50,328 nt of DNA from Ruminococcus sp. (GCA_031262835.1 JAISGY010000067.1:1-50328), one strand, 5' to 3'; shown: positions 33,454 through 42,240, numbered from the stretch's first letter. The notes: generated from the sequence alone by a model not told the origin. Made by a program: numbers and translations.

Positions 33454-33696
33454 ATGTTAATAATCTCCCGCAAGAAGGACGAAAGCATACTAATCGGCGA
33501 CAACGTAAAAGTTACCCTTATCGAAACCGGGGACGGGCGGGTTAAAATCGGCGTTGACGCGCCCCGCGAAGTCAGGGTTATACGTGCCGAGGCGGCACAG
33601 ATGATGGAATTTAACCGTTCGGGTGCGGCAAGCAAGCTGTCCGCCGATGTTTTGGCAAAACTGAAAAACCAATCGAACAAACTCGATAGTATATAA
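33454..33696 (+). CDS. csrA: Translational regulator CsrA
   Basis: An 80-residue CsrA: MLIISRKKDESILIGDNVKV, then VKIGVDAPREVRVIRAE (GVDAP-x-E-V-x-V-x-R core). It binds GGA-containing leaders and blocks ribosome entry, the FliW partner. The start is ATG at 33454, with GGAGGG (33442-33447) 6 nt before, 2 nt after the fliW stop. A longer open frame exists upstream but runs through fliW in another frame and is not coding. Confidence 0.97.
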   Translation: MLIISRKKDESILIGDNVKVTLIETGDGRVKIGVDAPREVRVIRAEAAQMMEFNRSGAASKLSADVLAKLKNQSNKLDSI

Positions 33697-33720
33697 CAAT
33701 TAATTTTCGGAGGTAATATC

Positions 33721-36300
33721 ATGGCTTCAACTGACCCTTCAAGTATGTTAAGAATGACCGGCATGATGTCCGGGCTCGATACCGAAGCAATCGTCAAGGC
33801 AATGGCTACCCGCACACTCTCTAAAATCCGCACAAACCAATCGAAAACCCAAACATTAAAGTGGCAGCAGGAGAGTTACCAAACCCTTATTAAGCAGCTC
33901 CAAGATTTTCAATCGAAATATCTTGACGTAACGTCTTCGGAGTCCCTTCGTCTTCGCGGCAATTTACAGAAGATGTCGGCGACGTCGAGTGACGCTTCGT
34001 TAACCGCGACCGCGAACAGCACCGCTATTGCCGGGACTTATCAGATTACCGCCGCTTCCAAGGCTACGGCTGCGACCGTTAGGACCCAAGACGCGGGCGA
34101 CAATAAGGGCTTCACGGACGGGACCATAAAGCTTGACTTTTCTAAGGCAACAAACTCGACCGACGGTTATAATATAGATGTCACCCTCGACGGGAACAAG
34201 AAGACAATTAACTTCAAGGGCGGCGATGCGGCGACGGCAAGAGAAAATTTTGCAACCGCGCTTGAAGACGCCTTCAAGGATTCCTACAGCGGAAGTTATG
34301 AATTTAATCTCGCTGCCGACGGGACGCTTTCTTACAGTACAACCGGCGCGTCCGACGGCGTTTCACATATCTTCAAGGTAGGCTATAACGACGAGGCACT
34401 CGGGCTTAAAAACGACGCTTCAAACGTTGTTACGCCGCAATCGACCTTGGGCGAAATTGCCTTCAATGTTGACCTTAACACCTCCGCCCCGTTCTATCGG
34501 ATTAACGTCAACGGGAAAGACCTTGAATTTACAAACGACAGCTCAATCTCTTCGATTGTTAATGCTATAAACGGCGCGGGTGTCGGCGCGAAAGCCGCTT
34601 ACAACAGCGTTTCCGGCAAGTTCTCCATTGAAGCAACCGAATCGGGCACCGGCGCGGAATTAAAGCTCTCCCAAAGCTCGGGGAACCTCCTAAACTCCCT
34701 CTTTAACATTTCGAGCGCAGACCTTACCGTTAAGGATTCGAGCGTTTCGACTAAGGCACTCGAATACAGAACATTCGGCAGCGTATCCGGGACCTTTGCG
34801 GACGGCGCGGTTGAAGACATGAGGGACGGCATAGCCGCAGGGACAAATTATAACTTCAAGGTTAAGTATAACGATACCGAAATTGATGTAACACTCGATA
34901 GTACGATTCTTTCCGAAGGCTCATCGTACACCGATGCGGAGATTGCGGCGAAGATTAAAGAGCAGATATCAAGCGACTCCGACTTTGACGTTAAGATTGA
35001 GGATGGTAAGGCGTTAACCTTCTTAAGCTCTTCAACAGGCATTTCGATTGCCGACGCGGGCGCGAACTTGACTAAAGTCGGCGAAACGGGTCTTAACTAC
35101 ACAACCTCTAAAATAGCCGGCACAATGTCCCCCCTCACGTCAGGCGGCGCAGGCGTTAAGACCATGCGTTTTAACAAGCTCGGCGGCGAGGTTACAATTA
35201 CCGGGAAAGACGGCGCGGACATTACCCTTAACGATGTAATCGAGAGCGGGGCTTTCTCTTATAGCTCCGACGGGCATCTTATTTCGAACCTTGACGGCTA
35301 TGTTGCCTCTGATTCAGGTGCCGAAAAGCTTATGAATGAATATTTCGGCGGCACGAGCACAATGCTTGCGTCCTCTAAGGGCACTGCCGGGACGATTGAT
35401 TCGAGCTTTTCGAGTGCATTCTATACAAAGGGCACGAACGCTTCGATTACCGTTGTTGACCCGACAGGCGCGACGGCGACCTATGAAAACGCTTCCGACG
35501 CTTTTGAAATATCCGGCGTAACCCTTAATGTTGAAGCGTTAAAAGAGGTTAAAGCGGGCGACGACCCGATTGAAGTTGTTGTTAAGAAGGACAACGCGGC
35601 TGTTAAGGACCTTGTTGTAAAATTCATCGAGACCTACAACAACACCGTTCGCGGCATCAACAAGATTATAACCGAGACCCGCCCGAAGTCCAACGGTGCG
35701 TTCTTCGACCCCCTTTCCGAAGAGCAGAAGGAGGAATTCTCCGAAAAAGAGATTGAAAATTGGGAAGAACAGGCTAAGAAGGGTCTCCTCTATAACGACG
35801 ACACCCTCCAGCGCGTCCTCTCCGACCTCTCGAACTCGATGATTACCGTTTCAGGCAACGGTATGACAATATTCGACCTCGGCATAACCCTCTCCGACGA
35901 CCGCACCGGCGGCAACGTCTTCAAGATTGACGAGACGAAGCTTGATGAGGCGATAAATAAATACGGCGACGAGATTGCCGACTTCTTCACAAACGCCGAA
36001 AGCGGGCTTGCAACGAAGGTTAACCAAGCGGTTGACCGTATGGTTTCGGTTAACCAGACGAACCCCGGTTACCTCACCGAAAAAGCCGGCGTTCCCGACA
36101 CCCGTTCCGCGACAACCAACTCCATCTACCTCCAAATCAAGGAATACGACGAGCTTATCGCAAGCCTACAGACAAAGTACAACGACGAGACCCAACGCTA
36201 TTGGGCGAAGTTCACAGCACTCGAAACCGCCCTCGCGAAGCTCCAAAGCCAGACCGAATCCCTCGCAGGTCTCGGCACCGGTTCTACCACCGCAGCATAA
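33721..36300 (+). CDS. fliD: Flagellar filament cap protein FliD
   Basis: An 859-residue FliD (HAP2). The N-terminal FliD_N is present (MTGMMSGLDTEAIVKAMATR, residues 11-30; KWQQESYQTLIKQLQDFQSK), and the C-terminal FliD_C is visible (KFIETYNNTVRGINKIITE, LQRVLSDLSNSMITVSGNGM, GGNVFKIDETKLDEAINKYG). It caps the growing filament and folds exported flagellin. Most FliD are 450-650 residues; here the variable D2/D3 region is enlarged. CGGAGG is 9 nt before the ATG. fliS follows after a repeat. Confidence 0.95.
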   Translation: MASTDPSSMLRMTGMMSGLDTEAIVKAMATRTLSKIRTNQSKTQTLKWQQESYQTLIKQLQDFQSKYLDVTSSESLRLRGNLQKMSATSSDASLTATANSTAIAGTYQITAASKATAATVRTQDAGDNKGFTDGTIKLDFSKATNSTDGYNIDVTLDGNKKTINFKGGDAATARENFATALEDAFKDSYSGSYEFNLAADGTLSYSTTGASDGVSHIFKVGYNDEALGLKNDASNVVTPQSTLGEIAFNVDLNTSAPFYRINVNGKDLEFTNDSSISSIVNAINGAGVGAKAAYNSVSGKFSIEATESGTGAELKLSQSSGNLLNSLFNISSADLTVKDSSVSTKALEYRTFGSVSGTFADGAVEDMRDGIAAGTNYNFKVKYNDTEIDVTLDSTILSEGSSYTDAEIAAKIKEQISSDSDFDVKIEDGKALTFLSSSTGISIADAGANLTKVGETGLNYTTSKIAGTMSPLTSGGAGVKTMRFNKLGGEVTITGKDGADITLNDVIESGAFSYSSDGHLISNLDGYVASDSGAEKLMNEYFGGTSTMLASSKGTAGTIDSSFSSAFYTKGTNASITVVDPTGATATYENASDAFEISGVTLNVEALKEVKAGDDPIEVVVKKDNAAVKDLVVKFIETYNNTVRGINKIITETRPKSNGAFFDPLSEEQKEEFSEKEIENWEEQAKKGLLYNDDTLQRVLSDLSNSMITVSGNGMTIFDLGITLSDDRTGGNVFKIDETKLDEAINKYGDEIADFFTNAESGLATKVNQAVDRMVSVNQTNPGYLTEKAGVPDTRSATTNSIYLQIKEYDELIASLQTKYNDETQRYWAKFTALETALAKLQSQTESLAGLGTGSTTAA

Positions 36301-36350
36301 CAGAGTACAGAGTACAGAATACAGAGTACAGATAAGAGGACAGAATACGG
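36301..36350. repeat. ACAGAGTACAGAATACAG repeat, locus 3
   Basis: Four head-to-tail ACAGAGT/ACAGAAT units directly after the fliD stop, the reverse complement of the TGTATTC/TGTACTC repeat of loci 1 and 2. It fills the fliD-fliS gap. Confidence 0.75.
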
Positions 36351-36381
36351 CTTATATTACCCCCCTATGAAGGAATAAACT

Positions 36382-36747
36382 ATGTACCAAAACCCATACG
36401 CCAAGTATAAAACCGCCTCGACAGTTACCATGACTCCGCTCGAAATCCTCATCGCACTTTACGATAAGTGCATAATTGAGTGCAAGAAAGCGGCGGAGTT
36501 CATGGACAGGGGGCAATACGTTAAATCATCGGAATCAATCCGCAGAGTTGAGCGGATTGTTGACGAGCTTCGCTATGCCCTCGATATGAAATACGACCTC
36601 TCGCGAAACCTTCGCGACCTTTACGTCTACTACCGCACAACGCTCGTCAACGCAACCCGCAACAAGGATTCCGCCGCAATTTTATACCTTGTCCCCCATT
36701 TTGAAGGGCTTAAGGATTCGTTTTCGCGAATATCTTCGCTCGTATAG
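36382..36747 (+). CDS. fliS: Flagellin export chaperone FliS
   Basis: A 121-residue FliS: MYQNPYAKYKTASTVTMTPL, LEILIALYDKCIIECKKAAE and a four-helix layout with RIVDELRYALDMKYDLSRN, YVYYRTTLVNATR and LKDSFSRI. FliS binds the flagellin C-terminus and prevents early polymerisation. Length and order after fliD are normal. Confidence 0.95.
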   Translation: MYQNPYAKYKTASTVTMTPLEILIALYDKCIIECKKAAEFMDRGQYVKSSESIRRVERIVDELRYALDMKYDLSRNLRDLYVYYRTTLVNATRNKDSAAILYLVPHFEGLKDSFSRISSLV

Positions 36748-36756
36748 GAATAGCAT

Positions 36757-37134
36757 ATGGATGAACTTTCGGTACTCCTTAAAAGGCGGCTCATAGAGCT
36801 TGAGTGTTACAAAAACTTAACCCTCCGCCTCCTCCACGAACCCTTAGAAACCTTCCCCGAACTGCTCCTTGAACGAGACGGGCAGCTTGCAACGATGGCT
36901 AAGACGGCGAAGGCGGTCGGGAAGCGCGGGGATAGGGAGACAATAGACAAGATTAATGCGCTCAAGGCGGAGATAATTGAGCTTGACAAAAAGGCAGCAA
37001 AGCGCGTCAGAGACGAAATGGACTCGACCCTTGAGCTTATTAAAGGCTCCGAAAAATCAAACAAAGTCGCCTCCTACATGAAAAGTGCGAACTTCGACAC
37101 TTTTAAGGGCGCGGCACTGAATACCCGGTCATAA
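36757..37134 (+). CDS. FliT-like flagellar chaperone (by position)
   Basis: A 125-residue helical protein (MDELSVLLKRRLIELECYKN, a charged coiled coil DKINALKAEIIELDKKAAKR). It is in the fliT position after fliS, and FliT-type chaperones are small helical proteins. The sequence itself shows no decisive motif, so identity is inferred from place and composition. The last gene of the flagellar block; a terminator follows at 37139-37177. Confidence 0.6.
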   Translation: MDELSVLLKRRLIELECYKNLTLRLLHEPLETFPELLLERDGQLATMAKTAKAVGKRGDRETIDKINALKAEIIELDKKAAKRVRDEMDSTLELIKGSEKSNKVASYMKSANFDTFKGAALNTRS

Positions 37135-37138
37135 TTGT

Positions 37139-37177
37139 ATAAAGGGCTTCGCAGGGTGCGGAGTTCTTTATTTTTTT
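37139..37177 (+). terminator. Rho-independent terminator after the flagellar cluster
   Basis: ATAAAGGGCTTCGCA / TGCGGAGTTCTTTAT stem around GGG followed by a T run. Confidence 0.85.
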
Positions 37178-37185
37178 AAAAGGTA

Positions 37186-37214
37186 TTGCAAAGCCCAAAA
37201 AAATAGTGTATAAT
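37186..37214 (+). promoter_or_regulatory. sigma-A promoter of ftsY (leaderless)
   Basis: TTGCAA (37186-37191), 17-nt spacer, TATAAT (37209-37214); ATG at 37222 after 7 nt. Confidence 0.85.
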
Positions 37215-37221
37215 ATTCCTT

Positions 37222-38130
37222 ATGGAAAAACTTAATTTCTTTCAAAAAATCGGTTTCGGGCTTAAAAAAACCCGCGACAACATTAATAAAAAACTCAACC
37301 TCCTTTTCGGCAAGAAGATTGACGAGGCGTTCTTTGACGAGCTTGAAGAGCTTTTAATAACCTCCGATATTGGAATGAAGATGTCGGAGGAAATAAGCAC
37401 GAAGCTGCGGCGGGTTGCCGGGGAGAACGCTATCACAGACCCTCTGAAGATTCGCACGGAGCTTGTTAATATTATTTCCGGGCTCTTTACCGAAAATGCT
37501 CCTACAACCGCGAAGATAATATTAGTAATCGGCGTAAACGGCGCGGGGAAGACGACTACTATCGGTAAGCTTTCGGCACGACTTAAAGCAGACGGGAAGA
37601 AAGTTATAATCGCGGCGGCGGACACATTCCGTGCGGCGGCTATAGAACAGCTTGAAGTTTGGGCAAGACGGGCAGACTGCGAAATTGTTACGCGAAAAAG
37701 CGGTTCCGACCCCGCCTCTGTCGTCTATGATGCAATCGACGTTTTTAAGGCTCGACGCGCCGACGTGCTTATTATAGACACGGCAGGGCGGCTTCACAAC
37801 AAGAAAAACCTCATGGATGAGCTTGCGAAGATACGGCGGATTATTACCGAGCGGGCTGATTCCGAAGTTGAAACGCTCCTTGTCCTCGACGCGACAACCG
37901 GGCAGAACGCTGTCTCACAAGCTAAGCTCTTTAACGAGGCTTGCGACGTTGACGGGATTGTCCTCACGAAACTTGACGGGACTGCTAAGGGCGGGATTAT
38001 CATTCCGATTTCCGCCGAATTAAAAATCCCGGTAAAATATATCGGCGTGGGGGAGCAGGTTGAAGACCTTGCGCCGTTCGACCCTGTTGCGTTTACGGAG
38101 GGGCTCTTTAATGATAGCGGCGACGAATAA
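37222..38130 (+). CDS. ftsY: Signal recognition particle receptor FtsY
   Basis: A 302-residue NG-domain receptor that docks SRP-ribosome complexes at the membrane. It has an N-terminal helical N domain (FFQKIGFGLKKTRDNINKKL), the G domain with GVNGAGKTTTIGKL (G1, about residue 104), DTFRAAAIEQL (G2 / insertion box), DTAGRLHNKKNLMDEL (G3), TKLDGTAKGG (G4) and GVGEQVEDLAPFDP (closing loop). The acidic A domain is lacking, as in most Gram-positive FtsY. The gene has no Shine-Dalgarno, and the promoter puts the start site at the ATG. Confidence 0.97.
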   Translation: MEKLNFFQKIGFGLKKTRDNINKKLNLLFGKKIDEAFFDELEELLITSDIGMKMSEEISTKLRRVAGENAITDPLKIRTELVNIISGLFTENAPTTAKIILVIGVNGAGKTTTIGKLSARLKADGKKVIIAAADTFRAAAIEQLEVWARRADCEIVTRKSGSDPASVVYDAIDVFKARRADVLIIDTAGRLHNKKNLMDELAKIRRIITERADSEVETLLVLDATTGQNAVSQAKLFNEACDVDGIVLTKLDGTAKGGIIIPISAELKIPVKYIGVGEQVEDLAPFDPVAFTEGLFNDSGDE

Positions 38131-38644
38131 CCCCGGTAAGCTTCGGGAGATACGCGAGATTTTAGGCGGGGGCATTATTTCGCTTAGTGAAGCGGGGATT
38201 GTTTCCGAGCCTGTCGAAGACGGTTTAACGCTTCGCGACAACGCTTATATTAAGGCAAAAGCGGCATTTCGGAACGTTCCTGTTATTGCGGACGATTCGG
38301 GGCTGTTTATAGCGGCACTTGACGGCGCGCCGGGGGTTAATTCCGCAAGGTTCGATGTCCCCGGAAAGCGGCGCGGGAAGGTGTTAAAACTTCTTGAAGG
38401 TGTAACTGAGCGCGCCGCTTATTTTGAAACGGTAATTTGCTACTTTGACGGGGTTAACACCGAATTTTTCACCGGCAGACTTGACGGGGTTATTGCGCAT
38501 GAAAACAGGGGAGAGTTCGGCTTCGGTTACGATTCTATCTTTGAAGTTGACGGCTTAACACTTGCGGAGATCCCCGACAAGAACAAGATTTCGCACCGAA
38601 AAAAAGCACTCGAAAAGCTAAAAGAGTATTTGGAGAAATTATGA
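38111..38644 (+). CDS. rdgB: Non-canonical purine NTP pyrophosphatase (RdgB/HAM1)
   Basis: A 177-residue HAM1/RdgB protein that hydrolyses dITP, ITP and XTP to monophosphates. It has AATNNPGKLREIREIL, ITLEE-like SLSEAG, TLRDNAYIKAKA, VIADDSGLFIAALDGAPGVN and the signature GRLDGVIAHENRGEFGFGYD with the C-terminal SHRKKALEKL. The start at 38111 has GGAGG 9 nt upstream; it overlaps the ftsY end by 20 nt. Confidence 0.96.
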   Translation: MIAATNNPGKLREIREILGGGIISLSEAGIVSEPVEDGLTLRDNAYIKAKAAFRNVPVIADDSGLFIAALDGAPGVNSARFDVPGKRRGKVLKLLEGVTERAAYFETVICYFDGVNTEFFTGRLDGVIAHENRGEFGFGYDSIFEVDGLTLAEIPDKNKISHRKKALEKLKEYLEKL

Positions 38645-39069
38645 TGGACTCGAAGTTTAGGGCGAAGCTTCGCGCCGATGCCGCGCCGCTCGATGTTATC
38701 CTTACAATCGGGAAAAACGGTGTCACCGACGCGACAATAACCGAGGCTCTCAATGCGTTTTCTTCCCGCGAGCTTATTAAGGCGCGGGTTTTGGAAACTG
38801 CGCCGGGGGATATAAGGGACTGCGCGGGGGAAGTTGCAACAGCGGTTGACGCCGAAATTGTACATATTATCGGGAACACGTTTGTTCTATATAAAAAGCT
38901 GCCGGAGAAAGTTCATGTTAAACCTAAACCACGAAAGCTTGTATCTAATGTTAAAGTTCGGCGCGGCGATGATAGGCGTTCTGTTGTTCGTGTATATAGC
39001 CGCGGTGATAACGCCGAAGCTCGCAAAGGTTATCGACAAAATTCGAGGAAAGAAGGAAGAAAAAGATGA
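38641..39069 (+). CDS. yhbY: YhbY-type RNA-binding protein (CRM domain)
   Basis: A 142-residue CRM/YhbY protein; family members associate with pre-50S ribosomes. The CRM core spans about residues 3-94 ([55 protein letters not shown]). Homologues end soon after TFVLYK; this one has an additional ~48-residue basic tail ([20 protein letters not shown]), which is encoded in the same DNA as a small membrane protein in another frame (38915-39076). The tail may be real, or the result of overlap with that gene. Its ATG overlaps the rdgB stop. Confidence 0.9.
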   Translation: MMDSKFRAKLRADAAPLDVILTIGKNGVTDATITEALNAFSSRELIKARVLETAPGDIRDCAGEVATAVDAEIVHIIGNTFVLYKKLPEKVHVKPKPRKLVSNVKVRRGDDRRSVVRVYSRGDNAEARKGYRQNSRKEGRKR

Positions 39070-39076
39070 AGAATGA
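38915..39076 (+). CDS. Small single-pass membrane protein overlapping yhbY
   Basis: A 53-residue ORF in a second frame within the last 155 nt of yhbY: an N-terminal [16 protein letters not shown], one membrane helix ([18 protein letters not shown]) and a charged tail ([19 protein letters not shown]). GGAG lies 8 nt before the ATG, and its stop overlaps the proS start, the pattern of a coupled gene. Clean hydrophobic/charged organisation suggests it is genuinely translated, which would make this stretch dual-coding. It is too short to name. Confidence 0.55.
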   Translation: MLNLNHESLYLMLKFGAAMIGVLLFVYIAAVITPKLAKVIDKIRGKKEEKDEE

Positions 39077-40490
39077 TGCTATAACCGCTATGGACGTCGA
39101 TTTTGCCAAGTGGTTCACCGACGTTTGTATGAAGGCGGAGCTTGTCTCCTATACCTCCGTTAAGGGCTGCATGGTTATCCGCCCGTACGGCTACGCGATT
39201 TGGGAGAATATAACAAGAATCCTTGACGGAATGTTCAAGGCGACCGGGCACGAAAACGTTTGTATGCCTATGTTTATCCCGGAATCCCTACTTCAAAAAG
39301 AGAAGGACCATGTTAACGGCTTCGCGCCGGAGGTTGCGTGGGTAACTCACGGCGGTTCGGAGAAGCTTGAAGAAAGGCTTTGCGTCCGCCCGACCTCCGA
39401 GACGCTCTTTTGCGACCATTACAAGAACATTATCGAGAGCTACAGAGACCTTCCGAAGCTCTATAACCAATGGGTAAGCGTTGTCCGTTGGGAGAAGACG
39501 ACGAGACCGTTTCTCCGCTCTCGCGAATTCCTCTGGCAGGAGGGGCACACTATCCACGAGACCGCGGCGGAGGCTGAGGCGGAGACAAGGAAAATGCTTG
39601 ACGTTTACGCGGAGTTCGCCGAAAAAACCCTCGCAATCCCCGTCATAAAGGGCAAGAAGACCGAGTCGGACAAGTTCGCGGGGGCGGTTTCGACCTACGC
39701 GATTGAAGCACTCATGCACGACGGAAAAGCCCTCCAAGCCGGCACCTCCCACTACTTCGGGGACGGTTTCGCGAAGGCTTTCGATATTAAGTTCACCGGC
39801 AGAGATAATAAACTTGCCTACCCGCATCAGACAAGCTGGGGCGTTTCGACAAGGCTAATGGGCGGCATTATAATGACCCACGGCGACGACAACGGGCTTG
39901 TCCTTCCGCCGGCTGTTGCCCCGATTCAAGTTGTAATTATTCCTATCCAACAGCAAAAAGAGGGTGTACTCCCGAAGGCGCAGGAAATTGCCGACAAACT
40001 GGGGGCGGCAGGCGTTCGCGTTAAGGTTGACGATTCTAACAACTCGCCGGGCTGGAAGTTCGCAGAATATGAGATGAAGGGTGTGCCGGTTCGGATTGAA
40101 ATCGGACCGAGAGACCTTGCGGAGAATAAGTGCGTAGTTGCCTTGCGGACGGGCGGCAAGAACCCCGAAAGCCTTGACGGAATAGAAGAGACTGTTAAGA
40201 CCGCTCTTGACGCGGTGTATACTGCACTTTTGCAAAAGGCTCTGAAAAACCGCGAAAACCGCACCCACACCGCAAAAACCCTCGACGACATTAACAATGC
40301 CTTAGAGGGCGGTGATGGCTTATTCCTTGCCGCGTGGTGCGGGGAAGAGGCTTGCGAAGACGGCGTTACCGAAAAGACAGGCGTTCGCTCGCGCTGTATT
40401 CCGTTCGACAAGGAACTGTCAATCGGCGACGTTTGCGTTTGTTGCGGAAAAGAAGCTAAGCATATGGTTTATTGGGCTAAGGCGTACTAA
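39066..40490 (+). CDS. proS: Prolyl-tRNA synthetase (archaeal/eukaryotic-like type)
   Basis: A 474-residue class II ProRS without the bacterial editing insertion: class II motif 1 region ([20 protein letters not shown]), motif 2 ([28 protein letters not shown]), motif 3 ([20 protein letters not shown]), then an anticodon-binding domain (PIQVVIIPI) and a C-terminal zinc-like domain ending in [18 protein letters not shown]. It charges tRNA-Pro. The ending Y-W-A-K-A-Y is characteristic of this subtype, common in Clostridia. The start overlaps the preceding genes. Confidence 0.97.
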   Translation: MKNDAITAMDVDFAKWFTDVCMKAELVSYTSVKGCMVIRPYGYAIWENITRILDGMFKATGHENVCMPMFIPESLLQKEKDHVNGFAPEVAWVTHGGSEKLEERLCVRPTSETLFCDHYKNIIESYRDLPKLYNQWVSVVRWEKTTRPFLRSREFLWQEGHTIHETAAEAEAETRKMLDVYAEFAEKTLAIPVIKGKKTESDKFAGAVSTYAIEALMHDGKALQAGTSHYFGDGFAKAFDIKFTGRDNKLAYPHQTSWGVSTRLMGGIIMTHGDDNGLVLPPAVAPIQVVIIPIQQQKEGVLPKAQEIADKLGAAGVRVKVDDSNNSPGWKFAEYEMKGVPVRIEIGPRDLAENKCVVALRTGGKNPESLDGIEETVKTALDAVYTALLQKALKNRENRTHTAKTLDDINNALEGGDGLFLAAWCGEEACEDGVTEKTGVRSRCIPFDKELSIGDVCVCCGKEAKHMVYWAKAY

Positions 40491-40792
40491 ATAAGAAGAA
40501 AAATAAGCGCGGCGATAAGCGGCAGTTCTGCTTTTTCCTTCATCAGCATGAGGATTAAAGCGATAATAAGGCAGTTGTCGCGGGTTAGTTCAATGCCGAA
40601 AAGGTTGTTAAGCCCACTCGGGGCAACGGGCTTCGGAGCGGGTTTATCAACCCGCTCGAAAGTCGGCTCGGGGATAAAAGCGGTTTTGCCCTTTACCGAG
40701 GGGTGGTTAGCATTGAGTGAAGATTGTCGATAGTGTTCAAGCCGCCTGTTCATTATTTCAATCCGCTCCTTAGCCGCTAAAAAACCTGACAT
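40487..40792 (-). CDS. Hypothetical small membrane protein, last gene of a minus-strand cluster
   Basis: A 101-residue protein: helical, charged N-terminus ([17 protein letters not shown]), Pro-rich middle, then one or two hydrophobic segments at the C-terminus ([20 protein letters not shown], then AALIFLLI). It overlaps the convergent proS stop by 4 nt and is 4 nt downstream of the preceding small gene. No family recognised. Confidence 0.6.
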   Translation of the reverse strand: MSGFLAAKERIEIMNRRLEHYRQSSLNANHPSVKGKTAFIPEPTFERVDKPAPKPVAPSGLNNLFGIELTRDNCLIIALILMLMKEKAELPLIAALIFLLI

Positions 40793-40796
40793 ATGT

Positions 40797-41132
40797 TCAC
40801 CGTTTCGGTCTTGATACCGTTATTATCGGGTTGAGTGTAAAGCCGAAGTTGTTGCGCTTGGGGGATTTTGTCCGTACGGACGGTCTCTCGGGGTGTATCT
40901 CGAATTCCGTTATCTTCAGGTTCGGGGTCTGATTCGGGAGTATTGTTTCGGGCGGCGGCGTAAAGGGCGCGACAGGTTCAGGCTCGGGTTCGCCAAGGTG
41001 CAGTGCTGCTTCGGGTGTAACTCCATCGAGTTTTATGTATTCATTCGCCGCCTTAACCATGTCGGCGTAGATAGAAGACTTGGACTTAACGCGGCGCGAA
41101 GCTTTTTCAATCTCGGCTGTGATACTTGACAT
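40797..41132 (-). CDS. Hypothetical protein, Pro-rich, second from last in cluster
   Basis: A 111-residue soluble protein: N-terminal helix (SSITAEIEKASRRVKSKSSI), a Pro/Glu linker (LGEPEPEPVAPFTPPPETIL) and a basic C-terminus. GGAGG precedes the ATG. It is in the same transcript as its small neighbours; function unknown. Confidence 0.6.
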   Translation of the reverse strand: MSSITAEIEKASRRVKSKSSIYADMVKAANEYIKLDGVTPEAALHLGEPEPEPVAPFTPPPETILPNQTPNLKITEFEIHPERPSVRTKSPKRNNFGFTLNPIITVSRPKR

Positions 41133-41145
41133 ATTCTTCCCTCCT

Positions 41146-41424
41146 TTATATTAAATCGGACAGACCGGAGAGCATACCGCTCTCTTTTAGCGTCTGATAA
41201 ATATCATACATCTTAAGAATCTTAACCGCCTTCTCGACCTTCGGCGCGCGCTCTTCCGACAACAGCGGTTTTAACGCAAGCAAAAAGTTAACGTTCTTAT
41301 CGGACGGCGGGTTCGACAAAATATTAATAAGCTCTAAAATTTTATCAAGGTCAATACTGTTAAAAAGGTCTTCTAAGCCCTCTGTATCCGTGTTTTCAAA
41401 AGCTTGTTCTGTTGTCTCGGTCAT
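41146..41424 (-). CDS. Hypothetical helical protein (IDLDKILELINIL-type)
   Basis: A 92-residue acidic helical protein: LEDLFNSIDLDKILELINIL then LLALKPLLSEERAPKVEKAV and a KESGMLSGL tail. The KPLLSEER-x2-K-x2-KA block is one I associate with a small uncharacterised family of Clostridia, not with a known role. Second gene of the cluster. Confidence 0.6.
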   Translation of the reverse strand: MTETTEQAFENTDTEGLEDLFNSIDLDKILELINILSNPPSDKNVNFLLALKPLLSEERAPKVEKAVKILKMYDIYQTLKESGMLSGLSDLI

Positions 41425-41443
41425 CTGAAAACACCTGCCTTTT

Positions 41444-41683
41444 TTAGCCTAAAAATTTCTTGTAAAGTGCCTGCGCTTGGGGGTTTGAGATAAACATATT
41501 CGCGAGTGCGGGATTTGAAACAATCTGGTTGAATTTTGCCTTTTGTTCGGGGTTCATATTTTCAATCGCGGAATCGAGCTTGCCTTCCTTGAGGTCGGCG
41601 GCGAGTTTGTCCTTAGAGACCCCGGCTTTCTGCGCTAAAATTCCGATAAGTTGGTCCATATTCTTTGAGTTAAAATTTTGCAT
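41444..41683 (-). CDS. Hypothetical small helical protein, first gene of cluster
   Basis: A 79-residue protein MQNFNSKNMDQLIGILAQKA ... NMNPEQKAKFNQIVSNPALA, with a basic, Gln/Asn-rich composition. The longer frame upstream (to 41839) crosses the divergent phosphodiesterase and lacks an SD; GGAG lies 8 nt before the ATG at 41683. It diverges from the phosphodiesterase at 41736. Confidence 0.6.
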   Translation of the reverse strand: MQNFNSKNMDQLIGILAQKAGVSKDKLAADLKEGKLDSAIENMNPEQKAKFNQIVSNPALANMFISNPQAQALYKKFLG

Positions 41684-41735
41684 AAATTTATCTCCAATAT
41701 TCTTTTTAATATTATATGCAGGAAAGGAGCTAAGT

Positions 41736-42221
41736 GTGCGGATAATAATCCTGTCAGACAGCCACGGAAACGAGCGCGTTTTGGAAAATATCGCAAAAAA
41801 AGAGGAAAAAGCGGAGATTTTTGTACACTTAGGCGACACCGAACCCGAAGTCAGCGCGTTTATGCGGAAACACCCGTCCGTCGATTTTCGCTATGTGCGC
41901 GGGAACAACGACTACAACTCCACCGCGCCGACACAACTTGTCGTCGACGTTCCGGGGGCAAGGATTTTTTGCGTCCACGGCAACCGCCACGGCGTTTACT
42001 ATGGGGTGGAAAAGTTAACCGCAATTGCCGCGAATTTAAATTGCAACGTAGCCTGTTTCGGGCATACTCACCGATATTTTCAAGACTATATTGACGGGAT
42101 TCATGTCCTAAACCCGGGGAGTTGTGCAAAACCGCGCGATTCGCTTGTTCCTTCTTATGCATTTATTGATGTTACGCCTGCGGGGATTGTTATCGGGAAA
42201 AAAGATATAACGTATTCATAA
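41736..42221 (+). CDS. YfcE/MJ0936-type metallophosphodiesterase
   Basis: A 161-residue calcineurin-like phosphoesterase: metal-binding RIIILSDSHGNERVL (D-x-H), FVHLGDTE (GD), VRGNNDY (GNxD), FCVHGNRHGVYYG (H) and ACFGHTHR (GHTH). YfcE-type enzymes cleave phosphodiesters; the physiological substrate is uncertain. GTG at 41736 is chosen because AAAGGAG lies 6 nt upstream and because the first residues then match the fold. Transcribed divergently from the small cluster. Confidence 0.9.
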   Translation: MRIIILSDSHGNERVLENIAKKEEKAEIFVHLGDTEPEVSAFMRKHPSVDFRYVRGNNDYNSTAPTQLVVDVPGARIFCVHGNRHGVYYGVEKLTAIAANLNCNVACFGHTHRYFQDYIDGIHVLNPGSCAKPRDSLVPSYAFIDVTPAGIVIGKKDITYS

Positions 42222-42240
42222 TAAGTTTACATTTTTGCGG

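Noticed and set aside
38834-38914. Longer start for the small membrane protein overlapping yhbY
   Set aside because: Upstream region is the YhbY CRM core in the correct frame; the SD belongs to the ATG at 38915.
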